A DNA stretch of 64,000 nucleotides from Micromonospora sp. WMMA1947 (lineage in GTDB: Bacteria > Actinomycetota > Actinomycetes > Mycobacteriales > Micromonosporaceae): NCBI RefSeq assembly GCF_027497355.1, contig NZ_CP114909.1, forward strand, positions 5,599,001-5,663,000, read 5' to 3'. Positions 16,650 through 25,236 of the stretch are shown here, one piece after another. Each line of letters opens with the position of its first letter. Positions within the stretch are counted from its first letter, which is position 1. The translations under genes and the position numbers were made by a program. The notes below the pieces were generated by a model. That model did not search any database, had not been told where the DNA came from, and worked only from the letters and a program-made list of their open reading frames with translations.

Positions 16650-17713
16650 AGGTTCTCCTCGACAGACTCAGTTGTGGTGCGGCCGGCCGCCGGGGTGGCG
16701 AGCGCGACCAGTTCGGTGTTCGCGGTGCCGGCGGGCACCGGGTGGTGGCACCGGAACTCGTGGCCCTCGCCCTCGGCGGGGCGCGGCGCCGGCATGTCCA
16801 CGGCGCAGCCGTCGGTGGCGGCCCAGCAGCGGGTCCGGAACGGGCAGCCGCTCGGCGGCCGGGTGGCCGACGGGACCGGGCCGACCAGCGGGATGGGCTC
16901 GATCGGTGAGAGCAGGCCCGGCGTGGCCGAGAACAAGGCCCGGGTGTACGGGTGCCGGCCGCCCTCGGGCAGCAGGCCGGCCGGTGTCTGCTCGACGATG
17001 CGGCCCAGGTACATGGTGACGACCCGGTCGCTGACCCGCTTGACGGTCTGGATGTCGTGCGACACCAGCACCATGGCCAGGCCGAGCCGGTCCTTGAGGT
17101 CCAGCAGCAGGTTGAGGATCTGGGCCCGGACCGACACGTCCAGCGCGCTTGTCGGCTCGTCGGCGATGACCAGACCCGGTTCCAGGGCCAGCGCACGGGC
17201 GATGGACACCCGCTGGCGCTGGCCGCCGGAGAGCTGGCTGGGCAGCACGTCGGCGACCGAGCGGGGCAGGCCCACCAGCGACATCAGCTCGGACACCCGC
17301 TGCTCGCGCTGCTGCCGGGTGCCCCGGCGGTGCACGTCCAGCGGGTCACGCAGGATGTCGCGTACCGGCATCCGGCGGTTCAGCGAGGTGGCCGGGTCCT
17401 GGAAGATCATGCCGACGCCCGCGCCGATGTGCTCGCGCCGCTCGGCGGCGCTCATCGACCACACGTCCTTGCCGGCGAACGACACCGTGCCGGCGGTCGG
17501 CCGCTGCAGGCCGACGAGAACCTTGGCGAGCGTGGACTTGCCGCAGCCGGACTCGCCCACGATGCCGACCGTCTCACCGGCCCGGATCACCAGGTCGGCG
17601 CCGGTGAGCGCGTAGACCTTCTCCCGGCTGAACATGCCGCCGCCGCGCGCGGCGTGCACCACGTGCACGTCGCTCAGCTCGGCGATCGGCCGGTGCTCGG
17701 CGGTGGCGCTCAT
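16646..17713 (-). CDS. Oligopeptide-type ABC transporter ATPase (OppF/DppF-like)
   Basis: The 355-residue cytoplasmic ATPase has Walker A GESGCGKST, signature LSGGQRQR, Walker B LVIADEPTSALD and the H-loop VLVSHD. The C-terminal oligopeptide/dipeptide extension with the Cys cluster (CPFRTRCWAATDGC) is typical of Opp/Dpp ATPases. It pairs with the ATPase half of the next fusion protein to form the importer's motor. It overlaps both neighbours by 4 bp. From the operon the substrate is most likely sialic acid, as known for some Opp/Dpp-type systems in other bacteria. Confidence 0.9.
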   Translation of the reverse strand: MSATAEHRPIAELSDVHVVHAARGGGMFSREKVYALTGADLVIRAGETVGIVGESGCGKSTLAKVLVGLQRPTAGTVSFAGKDVWSMSAAERREHIGAGVGMIFQDPATSLNRRMPVRDILRDPLDVHRRGTRQQREQRVSELMSLVGLPRSVADVLPSQLSGGQRQRVSIARALALEPGLVIADEPTSALDVSVRAQILNLLLDLKDRLGLAMVLVSHDIQTVKRVSDRVVTMYLGRIVEQTPAGLLPEGGRHPYTRALFSATPGLLSPIEPIPLVGPVPSATRPPSGCPFRTRCWAATDGCAVDMPAPRPAEGEGHEFRCHHPVPAGTANTELVALATPAAGRTTTESVEENL

Positions 17714-19668
17714 CGGGCCGGCTCCTTCTCGCTGACGGTGACGGCGGGGTGGTGGCAGGCGTACCCGTGGCCGTCCGTGCCCTCCAGGGCGGGCGCGGTG
17801 TCCCGGCAGATCTCGGTCGCCATCGGACAGCGGTCGGAGAACCGGCAGCCCTTCGGGAAGTCGGCGGGTGACGGCACCACACCGCGGATCTGGGTGAGCC
17901 GTTCCGCGCCGGTCTCCAGGGACAGGACGGAACCGAGCAGCCCGCGGGCGTAGTGGTGGGCGGGCGCCTCCATCACGTCGGCGGTCACGCCGGTCTCCAC
18001 GATCTGGCCGCCGTACATCACCACGACCCGGTCGCAGACGTCGCTGACCAGGGCGAGGTCGTGGCTGACCAGGATGAGGGCGAAGCCGAGCCGCTCACGC
18101 AGGTCCAGCAGCAGCTTCATCACCTGGGCCTGCACCGTGACGTCGAGCGCTGTGGTCGGCTCGTCCGCGATGATCAGCTTCGGGTCGCGGGACAGCGCCA
18201 TGGCGATCACCACGCGCTGCCGCTGCCCGCCGGACAGCTCGTGCGGGTACGCGGCGAGCGTGCGCCGCGGGTCCAGCCCGACCAGCCGCATGAGTTCCTC
18301 GGCCGAGCGGGTGCCGCCGCGCCGGATCATCTGGGCGAGCTGGGCGCCCACGCGCAGCGCCGGGTTCAGCGCCGACAGGGCGTCCTGGTAGACCATGGCG
18401 ATCTCGCGGCCCATCAGGGCGCGGCGGCCCTTGGCGTTCAGCTTCAGCAGGTTCGTGTCCTGGAAGCGGATCTCGCCGCGTACCCGGGCGCCCTGCGGCA
18501 GCAGGCCCATCACGGCCAGGACGCTCAGCGACTTGCCGGAGCCGGACTCCCCCACCAGGCCGACGACCTCGCCGGGGCGGACGTCGAAGGAGAGCCCGTC
18601 GACGATGTCCACGCCGCGGTGGCGGCCCTCGAAACCGATCGACAGGTCGCTGACCCGAAGGACCGGCTTGCCCTGCGGCAGCGGGCGGGCGCGCTCACGC
18701 AGCCGCCGTGCCGCCTCGGCCAAGCCCGGCAGCTCGACCACCTCACCGGTGCCGGGCTTCGCCTGCTCCAGCGCGTCACCGCTGGTGGTGGACGTGGCGC
18801 GGCGCGCCGCCGGGGCGGCCCAGGCGTCGGACATGCCCTCGGAGAGCACGTTGAGCGCCAGCACGGTGAGCAGGATCAGCAGGCCGGGGAAGAAGGTGGC
18901 CCACCAGCCGCCGATCTGCACCATCTCCTTGCCGAACGCGATCACCGAGCCCCACGAGGAGGCCGCCTCCTGCGGGGCGAGGCCGCCGCCGATGAAGGAC
19001 AGCGACGCCTCGAACACGATCGCGTCGGCGACCATGACGGTGACGAAGACGAGGATCGGCGCGGCGCAGTTGCGCAGGACGTGCCGCCAGAGGATGTGCG
19101 GTCGCCGGGCGCCGATGATCCGCTCGGCGGCCACGTAGTCCTCGCCGTACTGGGACAGCACGTTGGCGCGGACGATGCGCGCGACCGACGGGGTGAACAC
19201 GAAGCCGATCGCGATGACGAGGACCAGCAGGCTGTTCTTGCCGAACGAGATGATCAGCAGCGCGGAGAGCACGATCGTGGGGAAGGCCATGACCACGTCG
19301 AGGCAGCGCATGATGATCTCGTCGACGACGGTGCGGCTGCTGCCGGCGATCGCGCCGAGGATCGCGCCGAGCACCAGCGCGATGCCGGCCGCGCCGAAGC
19401 CGACGATCAGGGAGCGGCGGGTGCCGGCGACCAGCCGGGAGAACACGTCGCGGCCGAGCTTGTCCAGGCCGAACCAGAAGTCGCCGTTCGGGCCGGTCAG
19501 CGCCGGACCGAGCCCGGTCTGGGTGGGGTCGTGGCGCAGCAGCAGCGGGGCCAGCACGCCGACCACGACGATGAGCGCGACGAAGCCGAGCGCGAACCGG
19601 GCCGCGAGACCGAGACGGGCGAAGGCCATGCCGGGGCGGGACAGCCGGGTGGTGAGGGACCGGCGCAT
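17710..19668 (-). CDS. Fused ABC permease-ATPase (DppC-DppD type)
   Basis: The ATG at 19668 shares a base with the stop of the permease gene (TGATG). The 652-residue protein is a natural fusion. Residues 1-290 are a DppC-like permease with an N-terminal membrane anchor, about six transmembrane segments and the EAA-loop AERIIGARRPHILWRH. A 40-residue linker follows, then a complete DppD-like ATPase with GESGSGKS, LSGGQRQR, LIIADEPTTALD and a C-terminal Cys-rich extension (CRFSDRCPMATEIC). Such permease-ATPase fusions occur in some actinobacterial transporters, including, as I recall, the corynebacterial sialic-acid system. It should form a heteromeric channel with the DppB-like protein. Confidence 0.9.
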   Translation of the reverse strand: MRRSLTTRLSRPGMAFARLGLAARFALGFVALIVVVGVLAPLLLRHDPTQTGLGPALTGPNGDFWFGLDKLGRDVFSRLVAGTRRSLIVGFGAAGIALVLGAILGAIAGSSRTVVDEIIMRCLDVVMAFPTIVLSALLIISFGKNSLLVLVIAIGFVFTPSVARIVRANVLSQYGEDYVAAERIIGARRPHILWRHVLRNCAAPILVFVTVMVADAIVFEASLSFIGGGLAPQEAASSWGSVIAFGKEMVQIGGWWATFFPGLLILLTVLALNVLSEGMSDAWAAPAARRATSTTSGDALEQAKPGTGEVVELPGLAEAARRLRERARPLPQGKPVLRVSDLSIGFEGRHRGVDIVDGLSFDVRPGEVVGLVGESGSGKSLSVLAVMGLLPQGARVRGEIRFQDTNLLKLNAKGRRALMGREIAMVYQDALSALNPALRVGAQLAQMIRRGGTRSAEELMRLVGLDPRRTLAAYPHELSGGQRQRVVIAMALSRDPKLIIADEPTTALDVTVQAQVMKLLLDLRERLGFALILVSHDLALVSDVCDRVVVMYGGQIVETGVTADVMEAPAHHYARGLLGSVLSLETGAERLTQIRGVVPSPADFPKGCRFSDRCPMATEICRDTAPALEGTDGHGYACHHPAVTVSEKEPAR

Positions 19669-20624
19669 CAGTGGCCTCCGCGCAGTCGGGGGTTGGCGAA
19701 GAGGTAGAGGATGTCGACGACCAGGTTCACCAGCACGAAGCAGAGCGCGATGGTCAGCACGGTGCCCTGGGCGAGCGCGGTGTCGTTCTGCTGCACCGCG
19801 CTCATGATCTGGGTGCCCATGCCGGGCAGCGAGAAGATGGCCTCGATGACGACGGTGCCGCCGATGAGGTAGCCGATCCGCAGGCCCAGCGCGGTGAGCG
19901 GGTTGACCAGGGCGTTGCGCAGCACGTTGCGGCCGATCACCACGCGCGGCGGCAGGCCGGCGCCGATCGCGGTGCGGACGTAGTCCTTGTCGAGTTCCTC
20001 GACCATGGACGTCCGGACGATGCGGGCCAGCGAGCAGCCGACCGGTACGGCCAGCGCCAGGGCGGGCATGGCCAGCGACTGCAACCACAGGCCGACCGAG
20101 TCGGCGGGGTTGACGTAGCCGCCGGTCGGGAAGATCGGGCGGCGGACCGAGAACTCCTGGATGAACAGCAGGGCCAGCCAGAACGAGGGCGTGGCGATGC
20201 CGGCCATGGAGACGATCCGGATGACCTGGTCGGGCCAGCGGTCCCGGTACAGGGCGGCCGGGATGCCGAGGGCCAGCGCGATGACGAGCGCGCCGACGAC
20301 GCCGAGCGCGGTGAGCTGGATGGTCAGCGGCAGCGCCATGGCGATCTTCTCGGCGACCGGTACCGACGGCGGGAACGTCATGCCGAGGTCGCCGCGGACG
20401 AGGTCGCCGAGGAAGTGCAGGTAGCGCAGCGGCAGCGGGTCGTTGAGGCCGTTGGCGGCACGGAACGCCTCGACCTGCGCCGGCGTGGCCTGGTCACCGA
20501 GGACGGACAACGCCGGGTCGATCGGGGAGAACTGCATGATCACGAAGACGAAGAGCGTGATGCCCAGCACCAGGGGGATCAGCGTCAGGAATCGTCGTGC
20601 GACCAGGTTCAGGACGGTCAGCAT
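19668..20624 (-). CDS. ABC transporter permease (DppB-like)
   Basis: The 318-residue membrane protein has six predicted transmembrane segments, starting with FLTLIPLVLGITLFVFVIM. The DppB/OppB family patterns include GLNDPLPLRYLHFLGDLVRGDLG and the EAA loop YVRTAIGAGLPPRVVIGRNVLRN. It provides half of the membrane channel for the Opp-type importer. A 102-bp gap with a strong hairpin separates it from the binding-protein gene, while its 3' end overlaps the fusion gene by one base. Confidence 0.92.
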   Translation of the reverse strand: MLTVLNLVARRFLTLIPLVLGITLFVFVIMQFSPIDPALSVLGDQATPAQVEAFRAANGLNDPLPLRYLHFLGDLVRGDLGMTFPPSVPVAEKIAMALPLTIQLTALGVVGALVIALALGIPAALYRDRWPDQVIRIVSMAGIATPSFWLALLFIQEFSVRRPIFPTGGYVNPADSVGLWLQSLAMPALALAVPVGCSLARIVRTSMVEELDKDYVRTAIGAGLPPRVVIGRNVLRNALVNPLTALGLRIGYLIGGTVVIEAIFSLPGMGTQIMSAVQQNDTALAQGTVLTIALCFVLVNLVVDILYLFANPRLRGGH

Positions 20625-20654
20625 GGATTCTCTTTCTCGTGGCGGGGGCGCCGG

Positions 20655-20699
20655 GACGCCCGCCCGGCCGCACGGGTCACGTGGGCCGGGCGGGACGTC
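20655..20699 (-). terminator. Intercistronic hairpin between binding protein and permease genes
   Basis: Arms CCCGCCCGGCC (20659-20669) and 20684-20694 pair perfectly over 11 bp, and the stem extends past a one-base bulge to 20655/20699. It probably acts as a partial terminator or mRNA stabiliser, keeping the binding protein in excess over the membrane parts, as is common in ABC operons. Confidence 0.6.
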
Positions 20700-20726
20700 T
20701 GCGGGGCCGGAACCCCGCGCGTGGGC

Positions 20727-22352
20727 TCAGCCGGTTCGGCCGGTGCCCAGGAAGTACAGGCCGGTGGTGGAGGCGCCGGAGAAGCCGTCCACCTTGGCCG
20801 GGTCGTACGCGGTGACGACCTTGGTGTGCAGGATCGGGTACAGCGGCACCTGGTCCGCCGCCATGTCCAGGGCCTGCTTCCACAGCTCCTTGCGGGCCGC
20901 CTCGTCGGAGGTCTGCGCGGCCTTGTCCAGCAGGTCGCCCATGGCCTTGCGGTCGGCGTCGCTCCAGCGGTAACGCTGGCCCGGCCAGGTCTCGCCGAAG
21001 TAGTACCAGCGCATCAGCAGGTCGGTGTCGACGCCGAAGACGCTCGGGTCACCGGTGGCCATGAGCACCCGGAAGGTGTCCTTGGGAACGATGTCGCCGT
21101 AGATGGCCGAGGACGGCACGGTGTTGAGCGTGGCGGTGACGCCGATCTTCTTCCACTGCTCGATGACCAGCGGGGCGACGTCCTTGACCACCGAGCTGTC
21201 GGTGGTGTCGAGCCGGAACGACAGGTTGGTGACGCCGGCCTCCTGGAGCAGGGCCTTGGCCTTGTCCGGGTTGTAGTCGTAGACCGTGGCGGCCTTCTGG
21301 TACGCCTTGTTGCCCTCGTCGAGGTAGCTGGTCGCCGGGCTGCCGTAGCCGTTGAGCGCGGTCTTGATGACCGCCTCCTTGTCGATGGCGTAGTGCAGGG
21401 CCTGGCGCACCCGCTTGTCGCTGAACGGCGCGGCGGCGTTGTTGAACATGAGGAAGACCTGGTTGAAGGCCTGCTTCACGTCGATCGTGTACTTGTCCTT
21501 GAGCGAGTCGACGTTCAGGTACGGCACGGCCTCGATGGCCTGCACCCGGCCGCCCTGCAGGTCCGACACGCGGGCCGACGCCTCGGTGGTGGTGTTCCAC
21601 GTCATCGTCTCGACCCTGGCGGCGCGCGGGCCGTTGTAGTTCGCGTTCTTGCTCAGCTTGATGCCGGATTCCTTGGACGCGCTGTCCACCTTGAACGGGC
21701 CGGACCCGATCGGGGCGGTGTCGAACGCCTTGGCCGCGGCCGCGTCACCCGTCTTGGCCTTGGGGACGACCTTGATCACCGAGATGCGCTCGCTGAACAG
21801 GGCGAACGGGTACTTCAGCGTGAACTCGACGGTGGTGGCGTCCTTGGCGGTGACGGTGTCGAGGAACGACACGAAGCCCTGCATCAGCGGCGGCGCCTTC
21901 GGGTCCGCGGGCTTGAGCACCCGGGTGAAGGACCACGCCACGTCCTCGGCGGTGACCGGGGTGCCGTCGGAGAACTTCGCCCCGTCGCGCAGCGTCACGG
22001 TGTAGGTCCGGCCGTCGGCCCCGGGGGTCGGGTCGCTCTTGGCCAGGGCGTTGTAGGGTTCCCGCGTGATCGGGTCGAGGTCGACGAGGCCCTCGAAGAC
22101 GTGCTGGTTGACCGCGGTCGCCACGGCCGAGGAGGCGTTGCTGGGATCGAAACCACTGGAGAGCGTGAACGCCAGCGTGGCCTCGATCGACGTGCCCCCC
22201 TTCCCGTTACCCACGGCGTTCGTCGAGGCGGGGCCACCGCTGCAGGCGGCCAGCGCGACCGCGAGGCCGCCCGCGAGGGAGGCGACGGCCAGGGAGCGGA
22301 CGCGGCCTCGCAGGGCGCGCCGACTCCCGGACGGCTTACCGGTGGTGCTCAC
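20727..22352 (-). CDS. Opp/Dpp-type solute-binding lipoprotein
   Basis: The 541-residue SBP_bac_5 family binding protein has an N-terminal Arg-rich segment, a hydrophobic core and the lipobox LAAC (Cys37), so it is a lipoprotein tethered outside the membrane. Family motifs include the long FDPSNASSAVATAVNQHVFEGL region, RTYTVTLRDGAKFSDGTPVTAEDVAWSF and the KRVRQALHYAIDKEAV helix. The GTG start has GGAGG upstream. It heads the sialic-acid operon, with the palindromic operator over its promoter. Opp-fold proteins bind varied ligands; sialic acid is inferred from context. Confidence 0.9.
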   Translation of the reverse strand: MSTTGKPSGSRRALRGRVRSLAVASLAGGLAVALAACSGGPASTNAVGNGKGGTSIEATLAFTLSSGFDPSNASSAVATAVNQHVFEGLVDLDPITREPYNALAKSDPTPGADGRTYTVTLRDGAKFSDGTPVTAEDVAWSFTRVLKPADPKAPPLMQGFVSFLDTVTAKDATTVEFTLKYPFALFSERISVIKVVPKAKTGDAAAAKAFDTAPIGSGPFKVDSASKESGIKLSKNANYNGPRAARVETMTWNTTTEASARVSDLQGGRVQAIEAVPYLNVDSLKDKYTIDVKQAFNQVFLMFNNAAAPFSDKRVRQALHYAIDKEAVIKTALNGYGSPATSYLDEGNKAYQKAATVYDYNPDKAKALLQEAGVTNLSFRLDTTDSSVVKDVAPLVIEQWKKIGVTATLNTVPSSAIYGDIVPKDTFRVLMATGDPSVFGVDTDLLMRWYYFGETWPGQRYRWSDADRKAMGDLLDKAAQTSDEAARKELWKQALDMAADQVPLYPILHTKVVTAYDPAKVDGFSGASTTGLYFLGTGRTG

Positions 22353-22411
22353 GTAGCTGCCTCCATAGGCTCTTCATGCGCTCGCGTGACCGCTCGCGCT
22401 CGGGGATGTGA

Positions 22412-22440
22412 AGCATAAGGTGTATGACGTCTGACGTCTG
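22412..22440 (-). promoter_or_regulatory. Putative promoter of the importer operon
   Basis: On the minus strand CAGACG (22440-22435) and TATGCT (22417-22412) are spaced 17 bp, giving a plausible vegetative promoter about 60 bp upstream of the binding-protein start. The -35 box is inside the palindromic operator, which fits repression by the divergently encoded regulator. Confidence 0.5.
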
Positions 22441-22442
22441 AT
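22429..22442. promoter_or_regulatory. Operator for the GntR/FadR regulator, divergent copy
   Basis: GTCTGACGTCTGAT matches the perfect palindrome in front of the sialidase gene at 12 of 14 positions. It lies between the divergent importer operon and regulator gene, so it could control both and give autoregulation. Confidence 0.65.
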
Positions 22443-22490
22443 GCCGGTAGGGTGAGAGTGACAGATTCGGGAACGAAGGGCAAGGGCCAG

Positions 22491-23222
22491 ATGACGACCA
22501 TTGACGCCAGTCCGCTACGCGGCGCCGAGCGGCCCAGCCCTCGCCGGCAGGAGGTCGCCACCAGGATCAAGGAGTACATCCTGCGCAACCGCCTCAAGCC
22601 GGGAAACCTCCTGCCCACCGAGACCGAGCTGTGCGAGGCCGTCGGCGCCAGCCGCTCCAGCGTCCGCGAGGCCGTCAAGATCCTCTCCGCGCTCGACATC
22701 GTCGAGGTGCGCCACGGCCACGGCACGTTCGTCGGCCGCATGTCCCTCAACGCCCTGGTGGAGAGCCTGACGTTCCGCGGCCTGCTCAGCGGCGAGGACG
22801 ACCACCACGTCCTGGCCCAGGTCGTCGACATCCGGCAGACGCTGGAACAGGGCCTGGCCGCCACCGTCATCGAGGCGCTGGACGAGCGGCACCGGTCCGA
22901 GCTGTCCGCCCTCGCCGACGAGATGCACAGCCGGGCCGCCCGGGGCGAGGACTTCCTCGACGTCGACCGGGCCTTCCACCTGAAGCTGATGGAACCCCTC
23001 GGCAACGACCTGCTGGTTCAGCTGACCGAGGCGTTCTGGCAGGTGCAGGCGATCGTCGCGCCCACCCTGCGCACCGAACCGGAGGACCGGGTCATCACCG
23101 CCCAGCGGCACCAGGCGATCGTCTCCGCCCTCACGGCGGGCGACGCGGCGGCGCTGCGCTCGGCCATCGCCGAGCACTACGCGCCGATCCGGGCGAGCAT
23201 CGCCCGCGCCGCGCAGCCCTGA
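22491..23222 (+). CDS. GntR/FadR-type transcriptional regulator, likely NanR
   Basis: The ATG at 22491 is preferred over the in-frame GTG at 22452 (243 residues). The N-terminal winged helix-turn-helix spans about residues 15-80 (LLPTETELCEAVGASRSSVREAVKILSALDIVEVRHGHGTFV), a typical FadR-subfamily DNA reader. The C-terminal FCD ligand domain has DVDRAFHLKLM, QRHQAIVSAL and AEHYAPI, containing the usual metal-binding acidic/His residues. It diverges from the importer operon and precedes the sialidase gene; both flanking promoters carry the same palindrome. I infer that it represses the sialic-acid regulon and responds to a pathway sugar. Confidence 0.85.
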   Translation: MTTIDASPLRGAERPSPRRQEVATRIKEYILRNRLKPGNLLPTETELCEAVGASRSSVREAVKILSALDIVEVRHGHGTFVGRMSLNALVESLTFRGLLSGEDDHHVLAQVVDIRQTLEQGLAATVIEALDERHRSELSALADEMHSRAARGEDFLDVDRAFHLKLMEPLGNDLLVQLTEAFWQVQAIVAPTLRTEPEDRVITAQRHQAIVSALTAGDAAALRSAIAEHYAPIRASIARAAQP

Positions 23223-23227
23223 TCCGC

Positions 23228-23273
23228 CGTACGCCGGGACCTGTCGTTCGAACCTGGTCGAAGGTCCCGTACG
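23228..23273 (+). terminator. Probable terminator after the regulator gene
   Basis: Arms CGTAC plus GGGACCT (23228-23232, 23236-23242) pair with AGGTCCC and GTACG (23262-23273), with a 3-nt bulge and 19-nt loop. It begins six bases after the regulator's stop and would insulate the sialidase promoter. Confidence 0.5.
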
Positions 23274-23339
23274 CCGATCGGCCGCCACACCAGGGCCGAG
23301 CGCTCACGAACCGGACGGGACGTCGACGGGAACCGATCC

Positions 23340-23369
23340 TTGACGGGCAAGGGTGAACCCGCCTAGCGT
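23340..23369 (+). promoter_or_regulatory. Putative sialidase promoter
   Basis: TTGACG (23340-23345) and TAGCGT (23364-23369) are 18 bp apart. The expected start point, about 23376, is just before the 14-bp palindrome, so the regulator would block initiation or early elongation. Confidence 0.55.
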
Positions 23370-23382
23370 GCAGACATCGGAC

Positions 23383-23396
23383 ATCTGACGTCAGAT
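23383..23396. promoter_or_regulatory. Operator for the GntR/FadR regulator, sialidase copy
   Basis: ATCTGACGTCAGAT is a perfect 14-bp palindrome 43 bp before the sialidase start. A close copy lies in the importer/regulator divergent region, and I saw no other in the window. Confidence 0.65.
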
Positions 23397-23438
23397 AGGC
23401 GGTCCGATTCCCCCTCCCCCGTCCCCGGAAGGAACCAC

Positions 23439-25193
23439 GTGTCCGCTCGCCGCGCCATACCGCGCCGTGCAACCGTCCTCGCGGCGGCCGCCCTCACCCT
23501 GCTCTCCGTCCTGCCCGCCACCGCCGCCCAGGCCGCCGCCCCCGCCGGCGTGACCGCCACCGTCGGCGCCGACTGCACCGCCGGCCGGCTGCTGCTCGAC
23601 CTCGACAACCGCAGCACCACGACGCAGACCTACACCGTCACCTGGCCGGGTCGCTCCGGGTCGCCGTGGACCCGCACGGTCGCCGCCGGTGGCAACGCCG
23701 AGCTGTACTGGACGCTGTCCCCCGGCACGCCGTACACGCTGCGCACCACGACCCCGACCGGCCTGGACGAGACCACCAGCGGCATCTTCCACTGCGGCAC
23801 CGGCATGTCCGCGCTGGCCGGCTTCGACTGCACGAACGGCCGCCTCCAGCTCGCCCTGGAGAACCGCACCACGACGGCCCGGGACTTCACCGTCACCTGG
23901 CCCGGACGCACCGGTTCACCGTGGACCCGCACGATCGCCGCCGGCGGCAACTTCCTGCACTACTGGACCGTCGGCGCCGGCGTCCCGTACACGCTGCGGG
24001 TCACCGCGCCGGGCTTCGACACCACGCTGCGCGGCACCACCTCCTGCGACCTGGGTGCCGGCAACCCGCAGCTCGCCACCACCACGCTGCTGACCACGCA
24101 GACCGTGATCCGCGGCCTCAACGGCGGGAACGGCCGCTACGACGGCACCGTCGCCTCGGTCCGCATCCCCGGCCTGGCCGTCACCAACAGCGGCACCGTC
24201 ATCGCCGTGGCCGACGCCCGGGTCAACGGCTCGTACGACCTCGGCGGTGGCACCAACAACATCCAGATCGTGATGATCCGCAGCACCGACGGCGGGCGCA
24301 CCTTCGAGCAGCCGCGCGTCATCCACGCCCCGCCCACCACCAGCGAGGGCGTCGGCGACCCCAGCCTCCTCGTGGACCGCGCCACCGGCGTCGTCTACTG
24401 CTTCTTCACCTACTCCCCCCGGCCCGGCATCAGCTTCTGGTCCGGCGGCTCCGGCCTGAACACCGCCGACGATCCGAACAGCATGCACCTGCGCTACATC
24501 ACCAGCCGGGACAACGGCGCCACCTGGAGCGCCCCGGTGGAGCTGAACCCGGCCGTCAAGGACCCCACCTGGCGGCAGGTGTTCTTCTCCTCCGGCCACG
24601 GCATCCAGACCAGCACCGGCCGCCTGATCCAGCCGATCGCCTACCGGGACTCCGCGGGCACCAGCCACGCCGCGAACATCTACAGCGACGACCACGGCGC
24701 GACGTGGCGGCGCGGCGGATCCGCCGGCGGGAACATCAACGAGAGCAAGGCGATCGAGCGCGGCACCGGCGCGGTGGTCCAGAACATGCGGCACAACTCG
24801 ACCCGCAGCCGCTTCTCCGCCACGTCCACCGACGGCGCCGCCACGTTCGGCCCGGCGACGGCGAGCACCGTGCTGACCGACCCGCTCTGCAACGCCGACG
24901 AGATGTCCTACCTGCGGCCCGCCGAGGTCGGCGCGAACCGGGCGCCGGTACGCACCCGCACGGCGCTGTTCAGCAACAACGCGCACCCGACCACGCGCAA
25001 CGACCTCACCGTCCGGCTGTCCACGGACGACGGTGCGACCTGGCCGGCGCGGGCGCTGGTCAAGCCCGGCGCCGCCGGTTACTCGACGATGGCGGTGCTG
25101 GCCGACGGCACTGTCGGCAACCTGTACGAGGTGGGCGACACCGGCGGCATCTACTTCGCCCGGTTCGGCCTGGACTGGGTCAAGGGCGCCTGA
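23439..25193 (+). CDS. Secreted exo-alpha-sialidase with duplicated N-terminal modules
   Basis: The GTG start has GGAAGGA upstream (584 residues). A Sec signal peptide ends near AQAAA (residue 34). Residues about 44-118 and 129-203 are two copies of a beta-rich module containing the TVTWPGRxGSPWTRT core, period 85 residues, probably glycan-binding. The catalytic beta-propeller follows (GH33-type): VRIPGL is the FRIP-like Arg motif, and Asp-box repeats are STDGGRTF, SRDNGATW, SDDHGATW and STDDGATW. It should release terminal sialic acid from host or environmental glycoconjugates outside the cell, feeding the adjacent importer. Expression is likely controlled through the palindrome upstream. 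Confidence 0.9.
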   Translation: MSARRAIPRRATVLAAAALTLLSVLPATAAQAAAPAGVTATVGADCTAGRLLLDLDNRSTTTQTYTVTWPGRSGSPWTRTVAAGGNAELYWTLSPGTPYTLRTTTPTGLDETTSGIFHCGTGMSALAGFDCTNGRLQLALENRTTTARDFTVTWPGRTGSPWTRTIAAGGNFLHYWTVGAGVPYTLRVTAPGFDTTLRGTTSCDLGAGNPQLATTTLLTTQTVIRGLNGGNGRYDGTVASVRIPGLAVTNSGTVIAVADARVNGSYDLGGGTNNIQIVMIRSTDGGRTFEQPRVIHAPPTTSEGVGDPSLLVDRATGVVYCFFTYSPRPGISFWSGGSGLNTADDPNSMHLRYITSRDNGATWSAPVELNPAVKDPTWRQVFFSSGHGIQTSTGRLIQPIAYRDSAGTSHAANIYSDDHGATWRRGGSAGGNINESKAIERGTGAVVQNMRHNSTRSRFSATSTDGAATFGPATASTVLTDPLCNADEMSYLRPAEVGANRAPVRTRTALFSNNAHPTTRNDLTVRLSTDDGATWPARALVKPGAAGYSTMAVLADGTVGNLYEVGDTGGIYFARFGLDWVKGA

Positions 25194-25196
25194 GAG

Positions 25197-25236
25197 CCGT
25201 GTCCCGCCCGGACAGCGGCGTCCGGGCGGGACACGG
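25197..25236. terminator. Strong bidirectional terminator
   Basis: A perfect 16-bp stem (25197-25212 with 25221-25236) and 8-nt loop fills the gap between the convergent sialidase and amidohydrolase genes, touching the stop codon region of the latter. Confidence 0.85.
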
